This document shows, in pieces, positions 5,977 through 13,330 of a DNA stretch of 18,489 bases. Each line of letters opens with the position of its first letter. The first letter of the stretch is position 1. The position numbers and the translations under genes are program-made. The notes under the pieces were generated by a model. The model saw only the letters and a list, made by a program, of their open reading frames with translations, was not told the origin of the DNA and did no database searches. The DNA comes from Puniceicoccales bacterium. GTDB lineage: Bacteria > Verrucomicrobiota > Verrucomicrobiia > Opitutales > JAIRLG01. The stretch lies in NCBI GenBank assembly GCA_031278595.1, contig JAITKE010000108.1:1-18489 (forward strand), in the 5' to 3' direction.

Positions 5977-6963
5977 TCAAGGCCGCCGGTAGGCGTCGTG
6001 GAGGCGCAGGAGGCCGAGAACCTCGTGATTTTCGTAATCGCCCGAGAGGACCGGCAGGACCTGGACCTGGGAGGAACCTTCCTCCATGAGGTCGATGGCC
6101 TCCCCCAGGCTGCGCTCGGGGGCGATGAAGCGAAAGTGCCGGCACATGATCTGCTCGGCCGTTGTCCGGTCGATGTCCTGGCCCTCCTGGAGGAAGCGCC
6201 GGATGTCCCCGTCGGTGATGAGGCCGATGAGCTGCTCCGCTCCGTCGAAAATGAGGGCAGCCCCCAGGGGACATTCAGTCATGGCGATGACGATCTGGCG
6301 TAGGGGCGAGTCCTTCCGCCCGCGGGCGACCGCTTTCATCGGCTGCATGAGCTCCCGCACCTGCAGCAGCAGATTCCGCCCGAGCTGGCCGGCCGGATGG
6401 ATCTGGGTAAAGTCCTGTTTGGAAAAGGGACGTTCCGCCATCAGGGCGCAGGCGATGGTATCCCCGACGGCGAGGCTTAGGACTGCACTGGTGGTCGGCA
6501 CCAGGCCAAGGGGATCGCCCTCCGGCCCGACGCCGGTATCGAAGACGATGTCGGCATGCCGGACGATGGGGTTGTGGCTATTTCCCAGAATGGCGATGAG
6601 GGGTGAGCCTTGCCGCTTGAAGAAGGGGATGAGGCGCAGGAGCTCCTCGCTGCTGCCGCTCTTGGACAGGAGCAGAACTGGATCGCCCGCTTCGTAGATC
6701 CCGAGGTCGCCGTGGAGGGCTTCGCAGGGGTGGAGAAATACGGAGCGGTGGCCGGTGCTGTTGAGGGTGGCGGCGATTTTGCGCCCGATGTGCCCCGATT
6801 TGCCGACGCCGCACACCAGGATCTTCCGCCGGGATGGCCCCAGCAGGGCCAGGGTGGCGGCCAAGGGCTCCTCGATGCGCGCGAGCAGTCGCTTCAGGCC
6901 CTCTATTTCGCTTTGCAGGACGCACCTGCCTGCCCGAATGCCGTCGCCGTGCTGCTCTGCCAT
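5977..6963 (-). CDS. kdsD: Arabinose-5-phosphate isomerase KdsD/KpsF (SIS + two CBS domains)
   Basis: Interconverts ribulose-5-phosphate and arabinose-5-phosphate, the first committed step to Kdo, the sugar that links lipid A to the LPS core. The 328-residue length matches KdsD/KpsF. The SIS domain spans about 1-200: CGVGKSGHIGRKIAATLNSTG (51-71) with the active-site Lys55, HPCEALHGDLG (78-88) with H84, LSKSGSSEEL (99-108) for phosphate binding, and QIHPAGQLGRNLL (187-199) carrying the conserved H189. Two CBS domains follow (about 205-265 and 270-328; VRELMQP..., GLITDGDIRRFLQEG, AEQIMCRHFRFI). The start at ATG 6963 is followed by a normal family N-terminus. It is transcribed divergently from the T2SS block across a 108-bp gap, and its presence implies an LPS-bearing outer membrane. 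Confidence 0.94.
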   Translation of the reverse strand: MAEQHGDGIRAGRCVLQSEIEGLKRLLARIEEPLAATLALLGPSRRKILVCGVGKSGHIGRKIAATLNSTGHRSVFLHPCEALHGDLGIYEAGDPVLLLSKSGSSEELLRLIPFFKRQGSPLIAILGNSHNPIVRHADIVFDTGVGPEGDPLGLVPTTSAVLSLAVGDTIACALMAERPFSKQDFTQIHPAGQLGRNLLLQVRELMQPMKAVARGRKDSPLRQIVIAMTECPLGAALIFDGAEQLIGLITDGDIRRFLQEGQDIDRTTAEQIMCRHFRFIAPERSLGEAIDLMEEGSSQVQVLPVLSGDYENHEVLGLLRLHDAYRRP

Positions 6964-6973
6964 AGGATCGATT

Positions 6974-7002
6974 TTCGTAATTTATTGTCTCAGGAAAGTC
7001 AA
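6974..7002 (-). promoter_or_regulatory. Possible kdsD promoter
   Basis: On the minus strand, TTGACT (6997-7002) is followed after 17 bases by TACGAA (6974-6979), 11 bases from the kdsD ATG. The -35 box is good (5 of 6) and the spacing ideal, but the -10 box is weak. Confidence 0.3.
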
Positions 7003-7026
7003 GGGCGATGCGGGGCGAAAAAATTT

Positions 7027-7054
7027 TTGCCTAAACGGAAGTTTTTCGTAGTAT
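7027..7054 (+). promoter_or_regulatory. Possible sigma70-type promoter of the T2SS block
   Basis: TTGCCT (7027-7032) and TAGTAT (7049-7054) are separated by 16 bases and lie just before the gspK-like gene. Transcription would start near 7061, before ATG 7072 but after the in-frame GTG at 7057, which favours 7072 as the start. The leader would be only about 11 nt, consistent with the lack of a Shine-Dalgarno sequence. Confidence 0.4.
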
Positions 7055-7071
7055 GGGTGAAAATTGATCCT

Positions 7072-7989
7072 ATGCACCCACGGCGCACGAGCTATCCACA
7101 GCGAGGGAGTGTTCTCCTCCTGGTCTTGGGAACGCTCTTCGTCCTGAGCCTCCTGGTGAGCTCTTTTCTGGACCACGTCGAGGCGGAAGTCCTCTATCGG
7201 GATCAGCAGCAGCCACCGGCCGAGCTCGAGCTGGAGTGGCAGTCCTACGGCGATCTAACCCGGGCGGTGCTGGACGAATTCAAAAACTGGGACAACGGGC
7301 TGTGCTCGCCGGAGCAGGGCTGGGGGTATCCGCTGGTTTTTGCTCCCTTTGCCCGGCGCAAGGACCTGATGATGGAAATTAAAATCCAGGACGAAACGGG
7401 AAAGATTCCCTGCCAGAAGTCCTATGAGTCCTGGCATCAGGCATGGATCGCCCAGTGCGTCAAGAACTGGAGCGCCGAGCGAAAGGTACAGGAGTCCTGG
7501 AAGGCACTGCTCGAAGGACAGCCGGTGCTCCTGAAGAAAAACCCGGGGAAATTTGGCCTGGAAAAGGAAAAAGTTTTTCTAAAAACGCTGGAGCCCTTGC
7601 GCTCGGTCGACGCTTTCGCCTCTGCCTTTTTTCACGAAAAGGGTTGGGGAAACGAGACCTGGGCCCCTTTTAAGGCTCCGCTGAGCTTCATATCGACCGC
7701 TTCTATCAATATCAATACGACGGTGGATGCAAATCTGAGGGATCTCCTGGCCCAGAAGCAGGGCTGGGATCCGAGGGCGCTGGCCGATTTCTTTAACCAG
7801 AAGGACACTTTTCATATGGGGAATATCGAGCGCTTCTTCCGCGGTGCGAACGATTTACGAAAACGTGGCTTTCAGCTGAAGGATGACTCCGTGGGATTTG
7901 AGTGTAAAGTCCTACAGGTGTCCATTAGCCTGAAGCGGGGGGATCTAGGGTGGACAAGAAGTTTTTGGGTCGATGTTAAAAATATCTGA
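7072..7989 (+). CDS. gspK: GspK-like minor pseudopilin (type II secretion)
   Basis: Minor pseudopilin expected at the tip of the T2SS pseudopilus in the periplasm. The N-terminus has a prepilin-type leader, RRTSYPQRG, followed by SVLLLVLGTLFVLSLLVSSFL, a hydrophobic helix that would be cut after the Gly by prepilin peptidase. Position +5 is Leu rather than the usual Glu, which is characteristic of GspK. Further in, FISTASININTTVDANLRDLLA (about 205-225) matches the lNiNTa...vL segment of GspK, and the helix-hairpin-like segment after it (ALADFFNQKDTF) also fits. The length of 305 residues is normal. The frame is open far upstream to 6610, but that part is antisense to kdsD, so I start at ATG 7072. 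It is separated by 198 bp from gspL, and may be on a different transcript. Confidence 0.8.
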   Translation: MHPRRTSYPQRGSVLLLVLGTLFVLSLLVSSFLDHVEAEVLYRDQQQPPAELELEWQSYGDLTRAVLDEFKNWDNGLCSPEQGWGYPLVFAPFARRKDLMMEIKIQDETGKIPCQKSYESWHQAWIAQCVKNWSAERKVQESWKALLEGQPVLLKKNPGKFGLEKEKVFLKTLEPLRSVDAFASAFFHEKGWGNETWAPFKAPLSFISTASININTTVDANLRDLLAQKQGWDPRALADFFNQKDTFHMGNIERFFRGANDLRKRGFQLKDDSVGFECKVLQVSISLKRGDLGWTRSFWVDVKNI

Positions 7990-8031
7990 GAGGAGTCTCG
8001 CCGAGAGCCCGGGCATCGGCGTTCTGAAAAA

Positions 8032-8148
8032 ATGCAGCTGATGTTCTGGAAGAATCCGCATCCGAATCCCTTAAAAAAGACAATAATTGTTCTTTTCTTC
8101 GATGGATTTATGGCTAGAATAAGAGCTGCTTTTTTCTATATGCTTTAA
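8032..8148 (+). CDS. Possible 38-residue hydrophobic small protein
   Basis: A short frame, ATG 8032 to TAA 8148, lies in the gap between gspK and gspL. It would encode a peptide with a charged start, then TIIVLFFDGFMARIRAAFFYML, which could sit in a membrane. There is no Shine-Dalgarno and no family I recognise, and the surrounding DNA is AT-rich as promoter regions are, so this may be chance. It is in the same frame as gspK after that gene's stop. Confidence 0.15.
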   Translation: MQLMFWKNPHPNPLKKTIIVLFFDGFMARIRAAFFYML

Positions 8149-8187
8149 GAGACAGAATAAAGAGTAAGCCGAAAGAATTATTGCGTT

Positions 8188-9285
8188 GTGGGTTCCGGAT
8201 TTGAAAAGTTAAGACGGCTGATGGCCTCTCGGTTGCGGGAGGCGAGGGAGAGCTTTTATCTGATCCCCTCGCAGCTCTTCTTCGTCACCCATATCGATCT
8301 CCCCAAGGGGGAAAAATTGAGCGAGAAGAAAATCGAAGAGCTGGTTCGACTTGCTCTGGAGAACCAGAGTCCCTTCGAGCTCAGCCATCTGCTCTGGGGA
8401 TTTTTGCCCTACGCCTTAGGGGAGGGGCTTTTGGTCTACGCCACCTCGAAGGAGATTCTCCAGCGCGATCACCCGGAATTCTCGTCGGCGACCTATGTCT
8501 TCCCGAGCTTCCTGCCCTGTTTTCTGGGAGAGGAGAAATTGACCGGTCTCTGTCACTTTCTCCATGGGGAGGAATCGGTGGTATTTCGCTGTACGAAGGA
8601 GGGCCACTGGAGCGGTTTCGACAAGCTTCCGGAAGGAGAAGAGGCACCCTTGCCTCCCGTGCCTGAGAGGATCCTGGAGGGAGTAAAGCTGCACCACAAA
8701 GGGTGTTCTTTTTTATTGCACCGGAATGACGATGAACCGGTGGAATGCCTGCTGCCCTTCCGTTCGTCGGGCTTTTGGTCGGCCAATTTGCACGATTTCG
8801 ATCTGCGGCTGCGATGTCGTACGGAGAAGAGAGTCGAAAGCGTTTGCTACCGCGTGACCCTGACGGCCTCCTGTTTCTTGGCTGTCGTATTCCTTTTCTG
8901 GATCGGTTTGGAGGCTATGGCCTGGAGTGTTCGTCGGGAAACTCTTCGCCTGGCAGCCGAGGATCCTTGGGTCGCCCGCCTGAAGCAGAAACAGGACTTG
9001 CTCCATGAATTGGCTCTGTTTTCTAAGCAAAAGCAGGTCTATTTCCGTATCTTGAGTCGTCTGAACGATAAAAGGCCGGATGCTATATTGTTTCTCCTTT
9101 TGAAGGCCAATAACGGTCGCGAGTTTGAAATCGAGGGGTCGGCCAAGCGAGTGGAGGACGTGCATCGCTATGTGACGGACTTGCAGGCGGACGATGTGCT
9201 CACTCTGGTGGAGCTGAGGCACGTGACTTCGCGTAACGATGAGGTGAAGTTTTCACTTTATGTGGAATTTGAGGAGCGGGTATGA
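8188..9285 (+). CDS. gspL: GspL/PilN-like inner-membrane T2SS assembly protein
   Basis: Inner-membrane platform component that in known T2SS couples the ATPase GspE to GspM and the pseudopilus. The 365 residues divide into a cytoplasmic part of about 220 residues, one membrane segment around 225-245 (VTLTASCFLAVVFLFWIGL), a coiled region (RRETLRLAAEDPWVARLKQKQDLLHELALFSKQK) and a ferredoxin-like periplasmic domain. The last contains ILFLLLKANNGREFEIEGSAKRVEDVHRYVTDLQ, the typical PilN/GspL pattern. The cytoplasmic part is too divergent for me to assign actin-like ATPase motifs. The start is GTG 8188 without an obvious ribosome binding site. The stop overlaps the next start (ATGA at 9282-9285), indicating translational coupling to gspM. 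Confidence 0.75.
   Translation: MGSGFEKLRRLMASRLREARESFYLIPSQLFFVTHIDLPKGEKLSEKKIEELVRLALENQSPFELSHLLWGFLPYALGEGLLVYATSKEILQRDHPEFSSATYVFPSFLPCFLGEEKLTGLCHFLHGEESVVFRCTKEGHWSGFDKLPEGEEAPLPPVPERILEGVKLHHKGCSFLLHRNDDEPVECLLPFRSSGFWSANLHDFDLRLRCRTEKRVESVCYRVTLTASCFLAVVFLFWIGLEAMAWSVRRETLRLAAEDPWVARLKQKQDLLHELALFSKQKQVYFRILSRLNDKRPDAILFLLLKANNGREFEIEGSAKRVEDVHRYVTDLQADDVLTLVELRHVTSRNDEVKFSLYVEFEERV
9271..9276 (+). promoter_or_regulatory. Ribosome binding site of gspM
   Basis: GAGGAG lies 5 nt before ATG 9282, inside the end of gspL. It is one of the few clear Shine-Dalgarno sites in the window. Confidence 0.5.
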
Positions 9286-9923
9286 TGGAACGAAAATCGA
9301 AAAAGCGGCGCCTCTTCGGCCTTTTAGGTTTGCGGGGACAGTTAGTCCTAACGCTTGGTTTGGTGGTACTTTTGGTCTTCCTCCTTTGGCTGGCCAAGCA
9401 CAAATGGGTGAAGGTTTCTACCCTGAAGGCGAAAAATCAGGAGAAAGCTCTGGTGCATGAGGAGTGGAAGGGGAAGAAGTCGGGCTTGGAAGATGAGTTC
9501 CATGGGGTCATTCAACACGTCATGAAGCAGGAGAAGGTGGACGAGAGGCTTCTCATGGAAAGGGTCGAAGAAGCGGCCAGAGAGACCAAGGTTCGTTACG
9601 AGGTGGAACCGCCGGTTACGGAAAAAAATGGTATTTTTGAGAATCACAAAGCGGTCGTAAGGCTGCAGAACGTGTCGATGGAGGGCTTAATGGAGTTCGA
9701 TGAACACGTCGAGGGTGATGGAGCGGCCAATGTGCGCCTCGATGAAGTAGAGATCGTGGGAGGTCGCGACGGGGAATTGTCGGCGCGGGCGGCGGTGAGT
9801 GCTTTGGATTTGGTTCCGGAGGATGATTTGATGAAAGAAGTGGCGGATCTTCTTGGAGAGCCGGGGCTACTCAACATCAGCAATAGAGAGAATATTCGTC
9901 AGAATTTGAATGCGTATGAATAA
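9282..9923 (+). CDS. gspM: GspM/PilO-like inner-membrane protein
   Basis: Probably the partner of the upstream GspL in the T2SS inner-membrane platform. The 213 residues begin with a basic cytoplasmic tail (MMERKSKKRRLFGLLGLRG), one membrane helix at about 20-38 (QLVLTLGLVVLLVFLLWLA), a lysine/glutamate-rich stretch likely to be coiled coil (about 45-100), and a small alpha/beta domain. Sequence similarity to classical GspM is low, so the call rests mainly on topology, size and position between gspL-like and gspD genes, as in known T2SS/T4P operons (GspL-GspM, PilN-PilO). It overlaps gspL by 4 nt and gspD by 14 nt. Confidence 0.6.
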   Translation: MMERKSKKRRLFGLLGLRGQLVLTLGLVVLLVFLLWLAKHKWVKVSTLKAKNQEKALVHEEWKGKKSGLEDEFHGVIQHVMKQEKVDERLLMERVEEAARETKVRYEVEPPVTEKNGIFENHKAVVRLQNVSMEGLMEFDEHVEGDGAANVRLDEVEIVGGRDGELSARAAVSALDLVPEDDLMKEVADLLGEPGLLNISNRENIRQNLNAYE

Positions 9924-12717
9924 GTTTTGGTCACGTACCTCCCTTTTGTGTTCCGGAGCGATGCTTTTCGCTCTGTGCCTAAGAGCCGCCTTCGATGACG
10001 AAGACGATCCGGATTTTTGGGGGGGAGAGGAAGCTTCGGAAAGTCCGGCTCCGAGGGCATCGCCTCCGGCTGCCAATCGTCCCGCCTGGTCCCCTCCGCG
10101 CCCGCCGGCTCCTCCTCAGTCGTCGAGGTCATCAAAGTCTTTGCCTCCTCCGGTCGAGAAGTTGATTCTCATCGATGAGGGCCTGCCGCAGGTATTGACC
10201 ATACTGGAGCAGCTAACGGATAAGACGATTCTGCGCGATCAGAAGCTGCCGGCGGTGAAGATCAACATCCGTATCCAAAACCCCATATCTCAAAGAGAGG
10301 CGATTTTAGCTCTGGAGAGCGTTCTCAATCTCAATGGCATAGCGATTGTGGAGATGGGCGAGAATTTTCTCAAGGCCGTTACGGCGAAACAGGCCCCCAG
10401 CCAGGCGCCAAGACTCGTGGATCAGTCGCTTTTGCAGGAAGCTCCGAGCCAATCGATCTGTTCCAAACTCTTTGTCTTAAAATATCTGAATGCGCCGGCT
10501 TTTCAAAGACTTATCATGCCCCTTTTGACCCCATCATTGGCCTCTGTCATCGTCTTTGAGTCCTCCAATGGCCTTTTCATTACGGATTGCCAGTCGAATC
10601 TCCAGCGGGTGGAGGATATACTGCAACGGGTGGATCGTCCCCTGAAAGTGCGAGAGGAGATTTTTTTCTATACGGCGAGGAATTCTCAGGCCTCCGCCCT
10701 CAAGGAACGCTTGGTGGCGCTTCAGAACGGTGTTTTAAAGAAATATCTCTACGGCTGCGTCTCCTTTGAAGCCGACGATCGGAGCAATCAACTGATGGTC
10801 GTGGCTCCGGCGGCAAATCTGGCCTTTGTCCGCAAGATCATCGATGGACTGGATGTGGATCGTGATCCGCTGATCCGCACCGAAGTCTTTCGCATTCGCC
10901 ATGGGGCGGCCAAGGATTTAGCCGAGGTGATCAAGAAGGTGGTCGAGAGCCAACGCCGTCAGGAAGAACGTGCTAACACCTATCGCTTGGCCCAGCAGCG
11001 ACTTTCCCAGGCATCCCGAATCCTGTCTCAACCGTCGAACCCTGAAGGCAAAGGTTCCCCGTCAACCAAAGCCGGCGAAAATCCAGATCCAGGCGGAGAA
11101 AATGGTACTCAGGCGATCCAGTTCTCCAAGGCCCTTTCCCTCGAAGCGGATGAGCGCAGCAATTCGATTTTGGCCTACGGCACCCAGTCCGACATCGCCC
11201 AGATTCGCTCCATCATCGCCAAATTGGACATCGTCCTCGACCAGGTCCGCATCGAAGTGGTCGTGGCTCAGGTGAAATTGACTAAGGGCCAGGTTTCTGG
11301 TCTAGAAAGTTTTGGACTTAGTCGCGATTTTGACGATCAGACTGCTGTTGGTGAAAATAATCCCATTAGCGATGCGAGTTGGGTAAGAACCACAAAAGGA
11401 AGTCATGACATTCGTGTCTTTCCAGCTAGCAAACTGTTTAGTCTCAAAGGAAATCCCTTGAAGCACTTTTCGCTGGAGGCGGTTTTTAATAAAGCTCGGG
11501 ATGATCAAAATGTGAAAATCATGTCCGCGCCGACGATTGTGACAACCCATAATCGCGAGGCGATTGTCGAAGTGGGTGAATCCAGACCCATTATTACCTC
11601 TATGGCAGCGGACCAGACGAATATCAACGTCAGAAGAAGTGAAATCACCTACAAGAATATCGGGCTTAAACTGAAAGTGAAGCCCTTCATCGGCAGCAAT
11701 GGCGTGATTCAGATGGAGATCGATCAAGTGGTCGAAAAAAAGCTGGACGATGTGGAGGTTAATAAGGAAAAACAGCCCGTTATCACCAGACGACAGGCCA
11801 CTTCCTTTGTCAGTGTGGCCAATCAGGAGGTGATCGTCATGGCGGGATTACAGGAACGAGAACAGAATTTTAAAAAATCCAAACTCTGGGCCCTTGGTGA
11901 CTTACCGGTATTGGGCGATCTCCTGTTTTCCTCGAGAGATCGAAGTGAAATTACCGTGGAACTGATCATCTTCATTAAACCGACCATCATCGCTCAGCCC
12001 CAGGATGAACAAGAATACCTCGAAAAGCGAGCGCGGGCGGCCGGGGTTTATGAGGATTTGAAGCAATATGAGGAGAAGGGCTCATTTTTGGATGGCTCGC
12101 CGTTCCCGTCGACGACCCTTGGGCCGGTGAATAGCTTCGATGAACCGCCGGTTTTTAGTAAGCCCCATCGGCGCGGAAAGCGCGGAAAAAGTGCTTTGAA
12201 TCAGGGGAGGGCGGATTTGAGATCGGTGGAAGGGGAATATCCTGTATCTAGAGAGCCTCTTTATTCTGTTCCGCAACACCCGGATGAGGCGGAGGAGTAT
12301 GCTTGGAATGAATACGATTGGGGAGACGCGAATCCTGTGGCAGTGGCGGCTGAGCCTGCGAGCGGGGAGCAGCAGAGAGATTCCGATGAGTCTAGTCGTC
12401 TCGAAAAAAATGCAGCCCGTGAGTCCGTTCGCCCCGAGGAGGTGAGTCCAACTGTTACTCGGCGGCAAGGTAAAGGGTCGTCTGGGAAAAGCCGCCGGGC
12501 GGTTCGTAGAAAAACACCCGCCTTGAAGTCCTCCAAACCGGTGGAGCGCCGGAGTGTTAATAAAAGGTCTGGGCAAAATCGCCGGGGATGGAAAGCGCGA
12601 AAAGCAGGGACTCCAGCGGTTGAGAAAGAGGAACAAGCCCAGGATTCCACTAGATTGTCCGAGGGAAATTCTGCCAGAGGAAGAAAAAGCTTGCATCGGC
12701 GGATTTCTCTCCGATGA
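9910..12717 (+). CDS. gspD: Type II secretion secretin GspD with long C-terminal tail
   Basis: Forms the outer-membrane channel of the T2SS. The start at ATG 9910 (or 9916) gives a signal peptide (NKFWSRTSLLCSGAMLFALCL), then an acidic and proline-rich linker (to about 75). The N0 domain is about 77-145 (LIDEGLPQVLTILEQLTD). N1 and N2 follow to about 317 (FVLKYLNAPAFQRLI..., FEADDRSNQLMVVAP), with N3 at about 320-440. The secretin core is about 445-693: QVRIEVVVAQVKL, IMSAPTIVTTHNREAIVEVGE, YKNIGLKLKVKPFI, QEVIVMAGLQERE, and the exit motif LPVLGDLLFSSRDRSEITVELIIFIKPTII. N3 contains an inserted Gln/Ser/Gly-rich loop of about 50 residues. After the core there are some 240 extra residues, first acidic and then Lys/Arg/Ser-rich, longer than the usual S-domain. 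The gene overlaps gspM by 14 nt. Confidence 0.92.
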   Translation: MRMNKFWSRTSLLCSGAMLFALCLRAAFDDEDDPDFWGGEEASESPAPRASPPAANRPAWSPPRPPAPPQSSRSSKSLPPPVEKLILIDEGLPQVLTILEQLTDKTILRDQKLPAVKINIRIQNPISQREAILALESVLNLNGIAIVEMGENFLKAVTAKQAPSQAPRLVDQSLLQEAPSQSICSKLFVLKYLNAPAFQRLIMPLLTPSLASVIVFESSNGLFITDCQSNLQRVEDILQRVDRPLKVREEIFFYTARNSQASALKERLVALQNGVLKKYLYGCVSFEADDRSNQLMVVAPAANLAFVRKIIDGLDVDRDPLIRTEVFRIRHGAAKDLAEVIKKVVESQRRQEERANTYRLAQQRLSQASRILSQPSNPEGKGSPSTKAGENPDPGGENGTQAIQFSKALSLEADERSNSILAYGTQSDIAQIRSIIAKLDIVLDQVRIEVVVAQVKLTKGQVSGLESFGLSRDFDDQTAVGENNPISDASWVRTTKGSHDIRVFPASKLFSLKGNPLKHFSLEAVFNKARDDQNVKIMSAPTIVTTHNREAIVEVGESRPIITSMAADQTNINVRRSEITYKNIGLKLKVKPFIGSNGVIQMEIDQVVEKKLDDVEVNKEKQPVITRRQATSFVSVANQEVIVMAGLQEREQNFKKSKLWALGDLPVLGDLLFSSRDRSEITVELIIFIKPTIIAQPQDEQEYLEKRARAAGVYEDLKQYEEKGSFLDGSPFPSTTLGPVNSFDEPPVFSKPHRRGKRGKSALNQGRADLRSVEGEYPVSREPLYSVPQHPDEAEEYAWNEYDWGDANPVAVAAEPASGEQQRDSDESSRLEKNAARESVRPEEVSPTVTRRQGKGSSGKSRRAVRRKTPALKSSKPVERRSVNKRSGQNRRGWKARKAGTPAVEKEEQAQDSTRLSEGNSARGRKSLHRRISLR

Positions 12718-12731
12718 CAGAGTGAGCGTCT

Positions 12732-13301
12732 ATGAAAAAGAAGTCTATGAAAAAGTTCTTCCGTCTTTTGAATATGGGGGCCCTGTGCTCGGCCTTTTGC
12801 CTAGGTTTGCAGGCTGAGCCGAAAAAATCCCTGGCGGAGCGTTCGCCCTTTGGAAACAAACCGAAGTCGGTGGCTCCACCGCCCAAGACTGCGGTAGCTC
12901 CGAGACCGGCCCCGAAAACCCTTGAGTTTCGCGGGGTCGTTGTGAGCGGAGGAAAGGTCTACTGTGTGCTTTTCGATAAGGCGAAAAATCGAGGTGCTTC
13001 GGTTCCCCTACGGGATTCCTCGGCGGAATATTTCGTCGAGCGCTACGACGATAGGAGTCAAACCATAAGCGTGCGAACGCCTAATGGCTCGCAGATTCTG
13101 GAGCTGCAGAATTCGCCCAGTGCACCGAGTCGCGGCGGTTATGATTATGACTCCGGTGGGTATGGAAGAGGTTATGAGGAGCACGAATCCTCTAGTCCCT
13201 TCGATCCTTTCCCGTCGTACAATCCCGAATTTGGCTCCGCTCCTGTGTTTGTCGGAGAAGATGAGTCCGATGAGTCCGATTGGTCCTTCGATGAGGACTA
13301 G
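12732..13301 (+). CDS. Small exported protein, possible GspC/PilP-like T2SS component
   Basis: A 189-residue protein with a signal peptide or membrane anchor (MKKFFRLLNMGALCSAFCLGLQAEP). A proline-rich linker (PPPKTAVAPRPAPK) follows, then a compact beta-rich stretch (LEFRGVVVSGGKVYCVLFDKAKNRGASVPL...ISVRTPNGSQILELQ). The protein ends in a Gly/Tyr/Ser- and acid-rich tail ending in DEDESDESDWSFDED-like repeats. The beta unit resembles in outline the GspC HR or PilP domain, which contacts the secretin N0 domain (lxGvvv..g...v.....G......v...sg). This, plus its position 14 nt after gspD and before gspE, suggests a GspC/PilP-type connector; the similarity is weak and the assignment is inference. 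In-frame ATG 12747 is an alternative start. Confidence 0.5.
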   Translation: MKKKSMKKFFRLLNMGALCSAFCLGLQAEPKKSLAERSPFGNKPKSVAPPPKTAVAPRPAPKTLEFRGVVVSGGKVYCVLFDKAKNRGASVPLRDSSAEYFVERYDDRSQTISVRTPNGSQILELQNSPSAPSRGGYDYDSGGYGRGYEEHESSSPFDPFPSYNPEFGSAPVFVGEDESDESDWSFDED

Positions 13302-13314
13302 AGCTTAGGTTTTT

Positions 13315-13321
13315 GGAGGGG
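13315..13321 (+). promoter_or_regulatory. Ribosome binding site supporting the GTG start of gspE
   Basis: GGAGGGG lies 9 nt before GTG 13331. It supports that start and lies in the short gap after the preceding gene, consistent with co-transcription. Confidence 0.5.
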
Positions 13322-13330
13322 ATGGTGTAA

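Noticed and set aside
5970..5983. Terminator of kdsD
   Set aside because: A 5-bp stem overlapping the stop codon with no T-run is too weak to call.
6610..7071. Upstream extension of the gspK-like frame
   Set aside because: It is antisense to kdsD, and the prepilin leader begins naturally at 7072.
8087..8120. Promoter of gspL (TTGTTC with TAGAAT)
   Set aside because: The spacing is about 22 bases, too long for a sigma70-type promoter; other pairs in the AT-rich gap are no better.
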